Source of the DNA: Streptomyces cavernae
GTDB taxonomy: Bacteria > Actinomycetota > Actinomycetes > Streptomycetales > Streptomycetaceae
NCBI RefSeq assembly: GCF_004023625.1
Contig: NZ_RPDJ01000016.1
Coordinates: 124,001 to 188,000, forward strand
Direction: 5' to 3'
DNA: 64,000 bases
The notes under the pieces were generated by a model. That model searched no databases, was not told the DNA's origin, and worked only from the letters and a program-made list of their open reading frames with translations. Made by a program: the position numbers and the translations under genes. This document shows positions 33,360 through 42,301 of this stretch, piece after piece (positions within the stretch are counted from its first letter, which is position 1; the number at the start of each line of letters is the position of its first letter).

Positions 33360-33394
33360 GAGGCCCGGCACTCCGTGATGGAGTGCCGGGCCTC
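33360..33394. terminator. Bidirectional terminator between convergent genes
   Basis: A perfect 15-bp stem (33360-33374 / 33380-33394) with a GTGAT loop lies 33 bp beyond the groEL1 stop and 188 bp after the SnoaL-like gene. It can serve both convergent transcripts. Confidence 0.8.
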
Positions 33395-33427
33395 AAGCCG
33401 TCACAGGGTTGGCTGTGACTGACCGGT

Positions 33428-35053
33428 TCAGTGGGAGTGGCCGTGGCCGTGGCCCGCTGCCTCCGGCTCCTCCTCGGCCGGCTTCTCGACGACCAGGGTC
33501 TCGGTCGTCAGGAGCAGCGACGCGATGGAGGCGGCGTTCTCCAGGGCGGAGCGGGTGACCTTGACCGGGTCGATGACGCCCTGCTTGACCAGGTCGCCGT
33601 ACTCGCCGGTGGCGGCGTTGTAGCCCTGGCCCTTGTCGAGCTCGGCCACCTTGGAGACGATGACGTAGCCCTCGAGGCCGGCGTTCTCGGCGATCCAGCG
33701 CAGCGGCTCCACCGCGGCACGGCGGACGACCGCGACACCGGTGGCCTCGTCGCCGTCCTTGCCGAGGCCGCCCTCCAGGACCTTCGCGGCGTGGACGAGC
33801 GCGGAGCCACCACCGGAGACGATGCCCTCCTCGACCGCGGCGCGGGTCGCGGAGATGGCGTCCTCCAGACGGTGCTTCTTCTCCTTCAGCTCCACCTCGG
33901 TGGCGGCGCCGACCTTGATCACGCACACGCCGCCGGCCAGCTTCGCGAGGCGCTCCTGGAGCTTCTCGCGGTCCCAGTCGGAGTCGGTGCTCTCGATCTC
34001 GGCCTTGATCTGGGCGACCCGCCCGGTGACGTCCTCGGACTTGCCGGCACCGTCGACGATCGTGGTGTCGTCCTTGGTGACGGTGACGCGGCGGGCGCTG
34101 CCCAGCACGTCCAGGCCGACCTGGTCGAGCTTGAGGCCGACCTCCTCGGCGATGACCGTGCCGCCGGTGAGGGTGGCGATGTCACCGAGCATGGCCTTGC
34201 GGCGGTCACCGAAGCCGGGGGCCTTCACCGCGACCGCGTTGAACGTGCCGCGGATCTTGTTGACGACGAGGGTGGAGAGGGCCTCGCCCTCGACGTCCTC
34301 GGCGATGATCAGCAGCGGCTTGGAGGAGCCGGCCTGGATGACCTTCTCCAGCAGCGGCAGCAGGTCCGCGATCGCGGAGATCTTGCCCTGGTGGATGAGG
34401 ATGTACGGGTCCTCCAGGACGGCCTCCATGCGCTCCTGGTCCGTCACGAAGTACGGCGACAGGTAGCCCTTGTCGAAGGCCATGCCCTCGGTGAAGTCCA
34501 GCTCCAGACCGAAGGTGTTGGACTCCTCGACGGTGATGACACCGTCCTTGCCGACCTTGTCCATCGCCTCGGCGATGAGCTCGCCGACCTGGCTGTCCTG
34601 CGCGGAAAGACCGGCGACGGCGGCGATGTCGGACTTCTCGTCGATCGGGCGGGCCGTCGCGAGGAGTTCCTCGGAGACCGCGGCGACGGCGGCGTCGATG
34701 CCCTTCTTCAGGGCGGCCGGGGAGGCACCCGCGGCAACGTTCTTCAGACCCTCGCGCACCAGGGCCTGGGCGAGCACGGTGGCGGTGGTGGTGCCGTCAC
34801 CCGCGATGTCGTTGGTCTTGGTCGCCACCTCCTTCACGAGCTGCGCGCCGAGGTTCTCGTACGGGTCCTCGACCTCTACCTCGCGGGCGATGGTGACGCC
34901 GTCGTTGGTGATGGTGGGCGCGCCGAACTTCTTGTCGATGACGACGTTGCGGCCCTTGGGGCCGATGGTCACCTTGACCGTGTCGGCCAGCTTGTTGACG
35001 CCGCGCTCGAGGGCGCGACGGGCGTCCTCGTCGAACTTCAGGATCTTCGCCAT
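33428..35053 (-). CDS. groL1: Chaperonin GroEL1, 60 kDa
   Basis: This 541-aa chaperonin forms the double-ring cage that folds proteins with GroES. ATP-site residues are intact (GPKGRNVVIDKKFGAPTITNDGVTIAREVE; NDIAGDGTTTATVLAQ; the distal Asp in GEYGDLVKQGVID). The C-terminus ends in a His-rich GHGHGHSH, not the usual Gly-Met tail. This is the mark of the actinobacterial GroEL1 type that sits in an operon with groES. It starts 120 bp after groES on the same strand, and control is expected from the CIRCE/HrcA operators upstream of groES. Confidence 0.97.
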   Translation of the reverse strand: MAKILKFDEDARRALERGVNKLADTVKVTIGPKGRNVVIDKKFGAPTITNDGVTIAREVEVEDPYENLGAQLVKEVATKTNDIAGDGTTTATVLAQALVREGLKNVAAGASPAALKKGIDAAVAAVSEELLATARPIDEKSDIAAVAGLSAQDSQVGELIAEAMDKVGKDGVITVEESNTFGLELDFTEGMAFDKGYLSPYFVTDQERMEAVLEDPYILIHQGKISAIADLLPLLEKVIQAGSSKPLLIIAEDVEGEALSTLVVNKIRGTFNAVAVKAPGFGDRRKAMLGDIATLTGGTVIAEEVGLKLDQVGLDVLGSARRVTVTKDDTTIVDGAGKSEDVTGRVAQIKAEIESTDSDWDREKLQERLAKLAGGVCVIKVGAATEVELKEKKHRLEDAISATRAAVEEGIVSGGGSALVHAAKVLEGGLGKDGDEATGVAVVRRAAVEPLRWIAENAGLEGYVIVSKVAELDKGQGYNAATGEYGDLVKQGVIDPVKVTRSALENAASIASLLLTTETLVVEKPAEEEPEAAGHGHGHSH

Positions 35054-35173
35054 GGGAGCGTTGGCCCTCTCAGGAAACTAGAGGTGAAATGAACCGCGCC
35101 CCCGACGCCCGGCTTCTCATCGGTCGCGGGGGCCAGGGGCGCAGCTCACAGCAAAAGCAAAATGCTCGGTGAA

Positions 35174-35482
35174 TTACTTCTCGATGATCGCGAGCACGTC
35201 GCGAGCCGAGAGGACGAGGTACTCCTCGCCGTTGTACTTCACCTCGGTGCCGCCGTACTTGCTGTACAGGACAACGTCGCCGACGGAAACGTCGAGCGGA
35301 AGGCGGTTCCCGTCCTCGAAGCGGCCCGGGCCTACGGCCAGGACGACGCCCTCCTGGGGCTTCTCCTTGGCGGTGTCCGGAATGACCAGGCCCGAAGCCG
35401 TGGTCTGCTCGGCGTCCAGCGGCTGGACCACAATGCGGTCCTCGAGCGGCTTGATGGCAACCTTGGAGCTGGCGGTCGTCAC
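35174..35482 (-). CDS. groES: Co-chaperonin GroES, 10 kDa
   Basis: This 102-aa lid of the GroEL cage is recognisable from IKPLEDRIVVQPLDAEQTTASGLVIPDTAKEKPQEG (including the mobile loop), VGPGRF, VGDVVLYSKYGGTEVKYNGEEYLVLSARDVLA and the C-terminal IIEK. It is first in the groES-groEL1 operon. The start codon follows a GGGGGAGG run. The promoter lies about 130 bp upstream within the CIRCE region. Confidence 0.97.
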   Translation of the reverse strand: MTTASSKVAIKPLEDRIVVQPLDAEQTTASGLVIPDTAKEKPQEGVVLAVGPGRFEDGNRLPLDVSVGDVVLYSKYGGTEVKYNGEEYLVLSARDVLAIIEK

Positions 35483-35581
35483 GATCCGACCTCCCCCTTC
35501 GGAGATCTCACGGGGTTAACTGTCTGAGGTGGCGACCAGGTCGATCCGTCGTCGCGGGTGCCGGACCTGCCCGTCGCGTTG

Positions 35582-35608
35582 TTGGCACTCTCCGGTGGGG
35601 AGTGCCAG
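35582..35608 (-). promoter_or_regulatory. CIRCE operator 1 (groES proximal)
   Basis: TTGGCACTC, 9 bp, GAGTGCCAG: an imperfect copy of the CIRCE inverted repeat bound by the heat-shock repressor HrcA. It lies just downstream of the predicted groES promoter, in the 5' untranslated region. Confidence 0.9.
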
Positions 35609-35628
35609 AGCCGAGACTATGACCGCGG

Positions 35629-35655
35629 TTAGCACTCGGTCAAGCGGAGTGCCAA
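35629..35655 (-). promoter_or_regulatory. CIRCE operator 2 overlapping the groES promoter
   Basis: TTAGCACTC, 9 bp, GAGTGCCAA is a near-consensus CIRCE. On the minus strand its spacer contains the -35 TTGACC, and a CATAGT -10 follows after 16 bp, so HrcA bound here would block RNA polymerase directly. Confidence 0.93.
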
Positions 35656-35762
35656 TCACGGCGGTGCCGCGCCGTCTCCCCGTCACCCGGGGGCAGTCAC
35701 CACGCAGCCCTCGCGGCGGCCCGTCACGATCCGCGCCGGCCGGGCGCGCCACGGCCTCCGGC

Positions 35763-36896
35763 TCAGAGGTAGTCCTCGAGGCGTGCGACCGCGTAGCCGC
35801 TGTCGGTGACCAGTTCCAGGAAGCGGCGGATGGCGTCGGGCATGCTGCCCTTCCAGACCTCACGGCCGCGGAAGTGGGTGAGGACGATGTCGCCGGGGCG
35901 CAGTCGGCGGTCGCTCTCACGGTACTCCCAGCGGTCGGCGAAGACCTCCTCGTTCCACAGCGGTACGGCCTTGATGCCGCAGGATCTCGCGGCGCGCAGA
36001 GTGTCCCGGTTGTAGTTGCCGTACGGCGGCCGGAAGACCGCGGGCCGCTTGCCGTACCGCTTCTCGATGACGTCCTGCATGCCGCAGATCTCGCGCTTCT
36101 GCTCCTCGTACGACAGGCCGGGCAGACGGGGGTGGTTGAGGGTGTGGTTGTTGATGGTGACACCCTGCGACTGCATCTTCCTGAAGTAGCCGTAGTCGTC
36201 CTTGATCAGGTAATCGCTGAGGAAGGCGGTGTAGGGGATCTTCAGGTCGTTCATCATGCGCAGGAGCGCGGGGTCCTTCTCCGCGCCGTCGTCGATGGTG
36301 AGGAAGACGACCTTGTCCGTGGTGGGGACGGTCGTGAAGACCGGCGGGAGAGCCTGGTGGTTCTTGACCTCGAACCCGTGACGGGTGGTCAGCCTGGGTT
36401 TGACGGCAGGCGGTCGGGGCGCGGGCAGCGGGACCTTCTCCAGCCCCCAGCGCCTGGCCGCGACGGCGCGGGCCCGTTGTGCGGCACGGAGGCGGGAGGC
36501 GTACGAGTCGCCCTCCGGAACCGCGCCCTTCGCGACCGATCCCTTGGAGGCCGAGTCCTGGGGGGCCGAGTCCTTGGAAGCCGAGCCCTTGCGAGCCGAG
36601 TCCTTGGAAGCCGAGCCCTTGCGAGCCGAGTCCTTGGAAGCCGAGCCCTTGCGAGCCGAGTCCTGGGGAGCCGGGCGACCGGACCCTTGGGAACTCCCGG
36701 GCCCGGTCGATCTCTCATGCCCGTGGGATCTCTCCGGTGCGGGGTCGGGACCGCGGGCGCCGTTGTGCGTGCCGGAGGGGTCCGCACCGCCGCAGGCCGA
36801 GGCGAGGAGGGCGGCGGCCAGCACGACGAGCCCCGTACGCGACGTCCGCTTGACTCCTGAATTTCTCTTTTCTTCCTTTTGTCGTACGAGTCGCAT
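35763..36896 (-). CDS. Polysaccharide deacetylase lipoprotein (NodB domain)
   Basis: This 377-aa protein would be exported and lipid-anchored: a basic start, hydrophobic LVVLAAALL and a lipobox ending ASAC. A low-complexity linker follows, with alternating SARKG and SASKD pentapeptides encoded by nine 15-bp units (about 36540-36675). The NodB homology domain (about residues 180-375) has TIDDGA (catalytic Asp and metal Asp), NHTLNHP (metal His pair) and RPPYGNYN, ending with a TH motif in IVLTHF. Family members remove acetyl groups from peptidoglycan, chitin or xylan; a cell-wall substrate is most likely. The start at 36896 has no strong ribosome binding site. Confidence 0.87.
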   Translation of the reverse strand: MRLVRQKEEKRNSGVKRTSRTGLVVLAAALLASACGGADPSGTHNGARGPDPAPERSHGHERSTGPGSSQGSGRPAPQDSARKGSASKDSARKGSASKDSARKGSASKDSAPQDSASKGSVAKGAVPEGDSYASRLRAAQRARAVAARRWGLEKVPLPAPRPPAVKPRLTTRHGFEVKNHQALPPVFTTVPTTDKVVFLTIDDGAEKDPALLRMMNDLKIPYTAFLSDYLIKDDYGYFRKMQSQGVTINNHTLNHPRLPGLSYEEQKREICGMQDVIEKRYGKRPAVFRPPYGNYNRDTLRAARSCGIKAVPLWNEEVFADRWEYRESDRRLRPGDIVLTHFRGREVWKGSMPDAIRRFLELVTDSGYAVARLEDYL

Positions 36897-37147
36897 GGTG
36901 CCGCATGCTCCCAGTCCGGGCCCGCCCCACCGCGCCGACACCGCCGCCCCCCTCGTGCCATCCACCGACTGGCCCACCCCCGAGCTCCAGGCTCCGCTCG
37001 AGCGAGGGATGTCGCCGACATGGGTTCGACCTCCCGTGACGCTCAGCGATGGTCGTCGTGGCCTTCCCGACGATGGAAGCGCTCGACAGCTTCATGGCCG
37101 CACGGCACGTCGCCGAACGCCCCACCCGTCTGGCCCACAATGGACCG

Positions 37148-38317
37148 GTGAACGACTTCGCCTCCCTGCTCACCCCCGAGGGCCGCGCCCTGCTCGCCGA
37201 GGTGCGCGGCACCGACCCCGCGCGGGAGCTGGCCGTCGCGACCCGGCTGCGCCGGGACCATCCCGCCGCTCTGGTCTCCGCCGCACTGGCGCAGGCACGG
37301 CTGCGGGAGCGGGCGGCGGCGAAGTTCGGGGCGGCGGACGCGGGCCGGATGTTCTTCACCCCGCACGGGGTCGAGCAGGCGACGCGGACCTCGGTCGCGG
37401 CCCACCGCGCAGAGCGTCTGCGGGCGCTCGGCGTGCGGTCCGCCGCCGACCTCTGCTGCGGCATCGGCGGCGACGCGATCGCGTTGGCGCGTGCCGGGAT
37501 CCGGGTGCTCGCCGTCGACCGCGACCCGCTGACCTGCGCCGTGGCCAGGGCCAACGCGGAGGCGCTGGGGCTCGCCGAACTGATCGAGGTACGGGAGGCG
37601 GACGTCTCCGACGTCGACACCTCCGGCCATGACGCGGTGTTCGTGGACCCGGCCCGCCGGGGCGGACGCGGCCGGATCTTCGACCCCGAGGCGTACTCAC
37701 CGCCGCTCTCCTGGGCCGTCGCCGCCGCCCTGAAGGCCCCGTACGCGGCCCTGAAGATCGCACCCGGCATCCCGCACGAGGCAGTCCCGGCCGAGGCCGA
37801 GGCGGAGTGGATCTCGGACGGCGGGGACGTGAAGGAGGCGGTGCTGTGGTTCGGCACCGAGCCGGGCGCGGTGCGGGCGACCCTGCTGCCCGGCCCGCGC
37901 AGCCTGCTGGGCCGGGGTCTGCCCGACCCGCCGGTGCGGGAGCCGGGGCGTTATCTGTACGAGCCGGACGGCGCCGTCATCCGGGCCCATCTGGTGGCGG
38001 AGGTGGCGGCGGAGCTGGGCGGGGGTCTGCTCGACGGGACGATCGCGTACATCACGGCGGACGAGCCGCTCACCACCCCGTACGCGACGGCCTACGAGAT
38101 CACCGACCGGCTCCCCTTCAACGTCAAGCGGCTGAAGGCACTGCTCAGGGAGCGCGGAGTCGGGATCCTGACGGTGAAGAAGCGCGGCTCGGCGGTGGAG
38201 CCGGAGGAACTGCGCCGGAAGGTGAAGCCCCAGGGACCACATTCGGCGACGGTCTTCCTCACCCGGGTGGCGGGCGCCCCGACGATGCTGCTGGGGCACC
38301 CGGTGGAGGGCCCGTAA
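37148..38317 (+). CDS. Class I SAM-dependent methyltransferase, THUMP-like C-terminus
   Basis: This 389-aa cytoplasmic enzyme has a helical N-terminal region (about 1-95), then the SAM-binding core: motif I DLCCGIGGDAIALARAG, VDRDPLTC acidic loop and motif IV VFVDPARRGGRGR. A C-terminal region (about 290-385) with LKALLRERGVGILTVKKRG resembles THUMP-like RNA-binding tails. DPARR in place of (N/D)PPY suggests an RNA or protein substrate rather than DNA N6 methylation. The GTG at 37148 gives a start matching VNDFASLLTPEGRALL; earlier in-frame starts exist. CACAAT upstream hints at a leaderless transcript. Confidence 0.82.
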   Translation: MNDFASLLTPEGRALLAEVRGTDPARELAVATRLRRDHPAALVSAALAQARLRERAAAKFGAADAGRMFFTPHGVEQATRTSVAAHRAERLRALGVRSAADLCCGIGGDAIALARAGIRVLAVDRDPLTCAVARANAEALGLAELIEVREADVSDVDTSGHDAVFVDPARRGGRGRIFDPEAYSPPLSWAVAAALKAPYAALKIAPGIPHEAVPAEAEAEWISDGGDVKEAVLWFGTEPGAVRATLLPGPRSLLGRGLPDPPVREPGRYLYEPDGAVIRAHLVAEVAAELGGGLLDGTIAYITADEPLTTPYATAYEITDRLPFNVKRLKALLRERGVGILTVKKRGSAVEPEELRRKVKPQGPHSATVFLTRVAGAPTMLLGHPVEGP

Positions 38318-38393
38318 CAGGGCTGTGCATGCCGAGGAACTCGTGAAGTTCGCGGACGCGGAACGCCTGGTCGGGGTGGGTGTGGTCGGCGGG

Positions 38394-38720
38394 TCATGTT
38401 CGCGGTGGCGGCCCGGTGACGCGCGAGGCGGCGTTGTCGGGGCGGTGGCCGTACTCGCCGGCCGGGCGCCGGTGCAGCATCAGCGTGCCGTTGACCTGCT
38501 CGACCGCCCACCGCTTGGGCCGCGGACGAAGGCCTTGCCCTGGTCGTCGGGGTTGCGGCAAGACGACCTCGACGGTGATGTCCAGCAGCTCTCGTTGCCG
38601 AACCGCTTCCCGCTCTCGCCGTCGGCCTGCAGGAAGCGTCACGGCACCCGGCCTGCCACCACGCGCGCTGCGCTGCGCCCACTGCTCGGTGTCATGGTCC
38701 AGCCCGGCCGCGCACCGCAC
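38394..38720 (-). pseudogene. Remnant of an IS5-like transposase, C-terminal part
   Basis: The minus-strand frame contains LDITVEVVLPQPRRPGQG, then RPKRWAVEQVNGTLMLHRRPAGEYGHRPDNAASRV. This is the C-terminal region of DDE transposases of the IS5/IS1647 type, with the conserved K-R-W-x-V-E-x-x-x-x-x-L and HRRL..EYE.RP.....V pattern. The catalytic N-terminal part is missing, the frame degenerates at both ends (VTGPPPRT), and no terminal inverted repeats are evident. It is a dead IS fragment marking past insertion between the methyltransferase and YfhO genes. Confidence 0.7.
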
Positions 38721-38758
38721 CGCCCACCGGCCACCGGCCAGGCGATTCTCGGGCTTTC

Positions 38759-38881
38759 TCAGCCACCATCACGACGAGGTGGAAAAAGGGCCCGGTGCAC
38801 GCTCAGGATGAAGGCGAGAATGTGTGCGGCGAGATATCGCAGGCAAATGAGGAAGAACAGAAATAATCCGTGGCACATCAT
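38759..38881 (-). CDS. Possible small membrane peptide (40 aa)
   Basis: A 40-codon frame beginning MMCHGLFLFFLICLRYLAAH encodes a single strong membrane helix and a Pro/Arg-rich tail. In-frame sequence upstream (back to a stop near 38960) is also hydrophobic, so it could be the tail of a decayed membrane protein. It contains one TTA codon (codon 6), so expression would depend on bldA. No clear ribosome binding site is present, and the local GC content is lower than in nearby genes. Weakly supported. Confidence 0.3.
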   Translation of the reverse strand: MMCHGLFLFFLICLRYLAAHILAFILSVHRALFPPRRDGG

Positions 38882-39125
38882 GGCGATGACCGCCCGGACC
38901 AGGTCGCAGATGAGGATCTGACCCAGGATCTGGCGCGCCGTTGCGGGACGGGATTCCTAGGGTCATTTCCTATGCATTACCGTGCACATTGCCCCTGCGC
39001 ATTTCCGTGTGCATTAGCGAATCCTTCCTTCGTCGCGGGGTGCGGTGTCCGGCGTGGGGCCGTCCACTGGTTCTTGCGTTGGTCAGCCTGCCTGGCTCCG
39101 AGGGGCGCGTTGGAAAGAGCGGTGG
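38882..39125. other. Intergenic, AT-richer than surroundings
   Basis: This stretch lies between the small hydrophobic frame and the YfhO gene end. GTGCATT-type words recur at 38970-39015 (TGCATTACCGTGCACAT and TTTCCGTGTGCATTAG). No gene or terminator is recognised. Its composition suggests acquired DNA. Confidence 0.4.
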
Positions 39126-41855
39126 TCAGGGTGCGGGGCGGCCGTCGCCTGGGGCCCGTCGCCGACGGACGTGGCCGACGGCGCCGAGCAGAATCAGGGC
39201 GGTGAGCGCGGAGGCTGCGGCCGCCATGCCAAGGCGCAGCCCCGGCGGGTGGAAGGTGCAGGTCACGCTGGTCGCGGAGCCGTCGAGCGGTACGGCGATG
39301 AGCCCGTAGCGGTTCTGGGCTGGCACGGCGGGAGCGTCGCCCGCGGCACAACGCCAGCCGGCGATCCGGGGCGCCGCGACGACCGCGGTTCCGGTGCTGC
39401 CGGCGGGGAGTTCGGCACGGATGGTCCCGCCCGAGACGCTCACCCGGGTGGCGCCGGTGTCCTTCAGCCGTTCGACGGCGGTGCGCAGCCGGGCGGTGTC
39501 AAGGCAGCCGACGGCGCCGTCGGGAACAAGGCTCGTCCTGTCCGGGGACAGCTCGATCCGGAACCGTCCGGAGGCCGGGACCGTGCCCAGCCGCTGCATG
39601 GAGGCGATCTTGGTGAGGGCGGAGTCGGAGGGGTAGTCGGCCCTGAACCGCCCGGTCAGCCCCTGGGCCGAGGAACCGGCGAGCCGCGCGGTGCCCGAGA
39701 AGTGCGGCGCCCACAGATACACCTCGTCGCCGGCCTGGCAGCTGCCCGTGATTGTCGGCTTGCGTCCGGCGGTCGCGGTGGGCAGGGGGCCGAGGCGCAG
39801 CCCCAGCCGCGGGTAGTGACCGCGGGAGGGTGACGTTCCCTCCGCGGTGCGCACCGTCAGCCGAGGCAGGGTGTACACGCGCGTGCCCAGCAGCAGTTCC
39901 TGGTTGCGGTACGGCGAGGCCCCGAAGGCGGAGACGCCGTTGCGGCCATGAGCGCCGTCCCCGGGCGGCCGGAGCGTCACCAGTGGGGGCACGTCCTGCC
40001 GGGTCACGGTCACCCGGCTGCCGTCCTTGGGGAACCAGTTCTGGTGCGGGTCCGGCGGGGAGTGCACTCGGGCGCCGATGGAGAAGATCGCGTCCGTGAC
40101 AGCGTTGTCCAGGCTCTGCAGGTTCCGGCCGCGCGAGGTCCAGCCACCCCCCAGAGCGGTGAGCATGCTGCTCAGGACGTCGGAGGTGTGGCTGCTGTAG
40201 TACTGGGCGCCCTGCCCGCCCACCAGCAGCGGGTCGTTGGCCACGGTCTGTTCGCGGCCCGGGTCGGTCCGGTACCGGGGCCAGCCGTCGGCTTCGGCGA
40301 CCGCCCGCGCCTGCTGCTCCTGCCGCGCACCCCAGGGCGCGTAGTCGTCCATGCGCGCCAGACGCAGCCGCGTGTCGACGGCGGAGGTGGCGGCGGCCTC
40401 GCCGAACTGTGTGCATAAGAGCAGGACCACGGCGAAAACCAGGTTCCTGCTGCCGCGCCGCCGGAGCAGGACCAGGCCGCCCAGGGCGCCGACGGCGGCG
40501 GCGAGGGCGAGCGGGAGGGTGAAGGATCGGCTCGTCAGCTCGCTTTTGCCGGCGAGGGCGAGGATCAGGGCGAGCAGCGCTCCCGCCGCGCCCAGTGCGC
40601 GCGGGCCCGGGGGGCCGTACGACAGCGCGTGCCAGGCGGCGATCACCAGCAGCGCGCAGAGCACGAACGCCTGGCGGTACCCGCTGCCCACTGGGACGGC
40701 GAAGGCGTGCCAGAACAACTGGGTCGGGCCCCATTGCATCGACAGCGTCATCGCGACCACCAGCAGTGTCCATCCGCCGCGCACCCGTGCGGGGACCGCG
40801 CGGTGGAAGGGCAGGGCGAGTGCGAGCAGCAGCGCCGAGCTCCCCACGAACACGGACGGAGTGCCGAACTGATACGTCGTCGGCAGCAGCCGGGCCAGCA
40901 GGTCCTCCGTCGCGACGGGTACGAACCGCCCCCACAGGTTTGGAGAAGCGTGCTTGCTGCCGAAGTAGACCACCGACACCAAAGGCGCGGCCAGGCCCAG
41001 GCCCAGGGCCACGGTCAGGACGGCGCGGCCCGCCGCCATGAGCCGCTGCCGGCGCGACAGGTCGGCGAGGCACAGCCGCAGCAGCACCACCAGGCCGGCG
41101 CCGATCGTGGCCATGTACGCCGTGTAGAAGTTGGCGATCCACACGATCGTCACGATGAGGACCCCGAGGACGAGGCGCCGCCCCCGCAGCGCCCATTCGC
41201 CGACCAGGCACAGCAGCGGCAGGGCGATCAGGCCGTCAAGCCACATCGGGTTGTACGAGGCGTCCGCCAAGCTCCAGCCGCACAGGGCGTACGACATGCC
41301 GAGCAGTCCCGCCGCCCACCAGGGGCCCGGGCGCAGGCGCAGCAGCAGCCATGCCATGGCGGCACCGGCCGACGCCGTCTTGAGCACGGTGATCACATAC
41401 ACCGCGAGGTCGATCTCGTCCCGCGGGAACACCGCCACGAGGAGGGCGAACGGGCTGGCGACGTAGGTGCCGAGGTCGGGCAGGAAGCCGGCGCCGAGCC
41501 CGGACTGCCAGTTGAGGAGCAGGCCGCCATCGGCCCTGCCGTGCAGCAGGTCCCACAAGTGGGCGTGGTAGGGCACGTACTGGTTGCCCAGGTCGTTGAC
41601 GCTCCGGGTGCGCGGTCCGAAGGGGTAGCTGCGGGCGATGACGTCCGCGACGCAGAACGCGGTGACGCTCAGCACGGCCGCGAGCAGGGCCGCCTTCCCC
41701 TCGGGCCCGGCCGGCCTCGGTCCTCTCAGCCACCGGGGTGCGCGGCGGCCCGGCGGCGGATCGGCGGACGGCCGCGGTGCGGCGTCCGACGGCCGGTCAC
41801 CACCGCCCGCGATGGAGACGGCGGTCTCCTTCATGAAAGGGGCTGCCGGCTTCAC
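39126..41855 (-). CDS. YfhO-family polytopic membrane protein
   Basis: This roughly 909-aa protein has about 13 predicted membrane helices in the first 500 residues and a large C-terminal extracytoplasmic part (about 500-870), then a final helix and a basic tail. Near the N-terminus RSVNDLGNQYVPYHAHLWDLLHG and NWQSGLGAGFLPDLGTYVASPF match the YfhO family. These GT-C-fold proteins are implicated in glycosylating cell-wall polymers such as lipoteichoic acid in Bacillus. The GTG at 41855 (GGGG upstream) is preferred; a GTG at 41879 is possible. It sits alone, next to an IS remnant. Acceptor and donor are unknown. Confidence 0.82.
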   Translation of the reverse strand: MKPAAPFMKETAVSIAGGGDRPSDAAPRPSADPPPGRRAPRWLRGPRPAGPEGKAALLAAVLSVTAFCVADVIARSYPFGPRTRSVNDLGNQYVPYHAHLWDLLHGRADGGLLLNWQSGLGAGFLPDLGTYVASPFALLVAVFPRDEIDLAVYVITVLKTASAGAAMAWLLLRLRPGPWWAAGLLGMSYALCGWSLADASYNPMWLDGLIALPLLCLVGEWALRGRRLVLGVLIVTIVWIANFYTAYMATIGAGLVVLLRLCLADLSRRQRLMAAGRAVLTVALGLGLAAPLVSVVYFGSKHASPNLWGRFVPVATEDLLARLLPTTYQFGTPSVFVGSSALLLALALPFHRAVPARVRGGWTLLVVAMTLSMQWGPTQLFWHAFAVPVGSGYRQAFVLCALLVIAAWHALSYGPPGPRALGAAGALLALILALAGKSELTSRSFTLPLALAAAVGALGGLVLLRRRGSRNLVFAVVLLLCTQFGEAAATSAVDTRLRLARMDDYAPWGARQEQQARAVAEADGWPRYRTDPGREQTVANDPLLVGGQGAQYYSSHTSDVLSSMLTALGGGWTSRGRNLQSLDNAVTDAIFSIGARVHSPPDPHQNWFPKDGSRVTVTRQDVPPLVTLRPPGDGAHGRNGVSAFGASPYRNQELLLGTRVYTLPRLTVRTAEGTSPSRGHYPRLGLRLGPLPTATAGRKPTITGSCQAGDEVYLWAPHFSGTARLAGSSAQGLTGRFRADYPSDSALTKIASMQRLGTVPASGRFRIELSPDRTSLVPDGAVGCLDTARLRTAVERLKDTGATRVSVSGGTIRAELPAGSTGTAVVAAPRIAGWRCAAGDAPAVPAQNRYGLIAVPLDGSATSVTCTFHPPGLRLGMAAAASALTALILLGAVGHVRRRRAPGDGRPAP

Positions 41856-42301
41856 ATCCGGCCCCTGTCCGCGCGACACGCTTTATTTGCGCAGGCAAAT
41901 ATGGGGAAATCGGGTGTTCTCCGTAAACCACTCACCGAAAGGATCGAACAAGCCATCCCTGACAGACCCCCAGAGAAATCAGGCCACACGGCATGCTGCA
42001 CCTGACATCTCGTCCGGTGCTTTCGCTCACCGCGTCTCGTTGGTTCCCCGCGTTAGATGGGCTCCGCCCGCCGATGGTTGTGCCGCCACTGAAAGTGATG
42101 AGAAGAATTCCGAATAGTGGGGGCAGCCGCACGCCGACAGGCCGCACGCCCCCCGGCAGGCCGTCCCCCCGGCAGGCCGTCCCCCGGCGGACCGTCCCAC
42201 CGGTCCCGCTCCCGCCGGCTCCCCTCATCGAGCGGGACGAGCCGGGCCGGCTCCTTCTGACGACGTCGTGGGTCCTGTCCGTCTCGCTGTTCCACGCAGG
42301 G
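41856..42301. other. Intergenic region with GGCAGGCCGTCCCC-type repeats
   Basis: This 446-bp gap follows the ECF42 gene end and precedes (on the minus strand) the YfhO start. 41880-42110 is relatively AT-rich and probably holds the YfhO promoter. At about 42137-42200 a 17-bp GC-rich unit is repeated roughly four times. No RNA gene or ORF is supported. Confidence 0.5.

Noticed and set aside
33360..33394. GGCACTCC/GGAGTGCC in the hairpin after groEL1 resembles a CIRCE operator.
   Set aside because: The spacing is 7 bp between CACTC-type arms rather than 9, the stem extends to 15 perfect bp, and it lies downstream of both convergent genes. A terminator explains it better.
38841..41900. CGCAGGCAAAT present at about 38840 and 41892 as flanking repeats of an inserted segment.
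   Set aside because: Only 11 bp match and there are no matching ends or integrase; chance is sufficient explanation.
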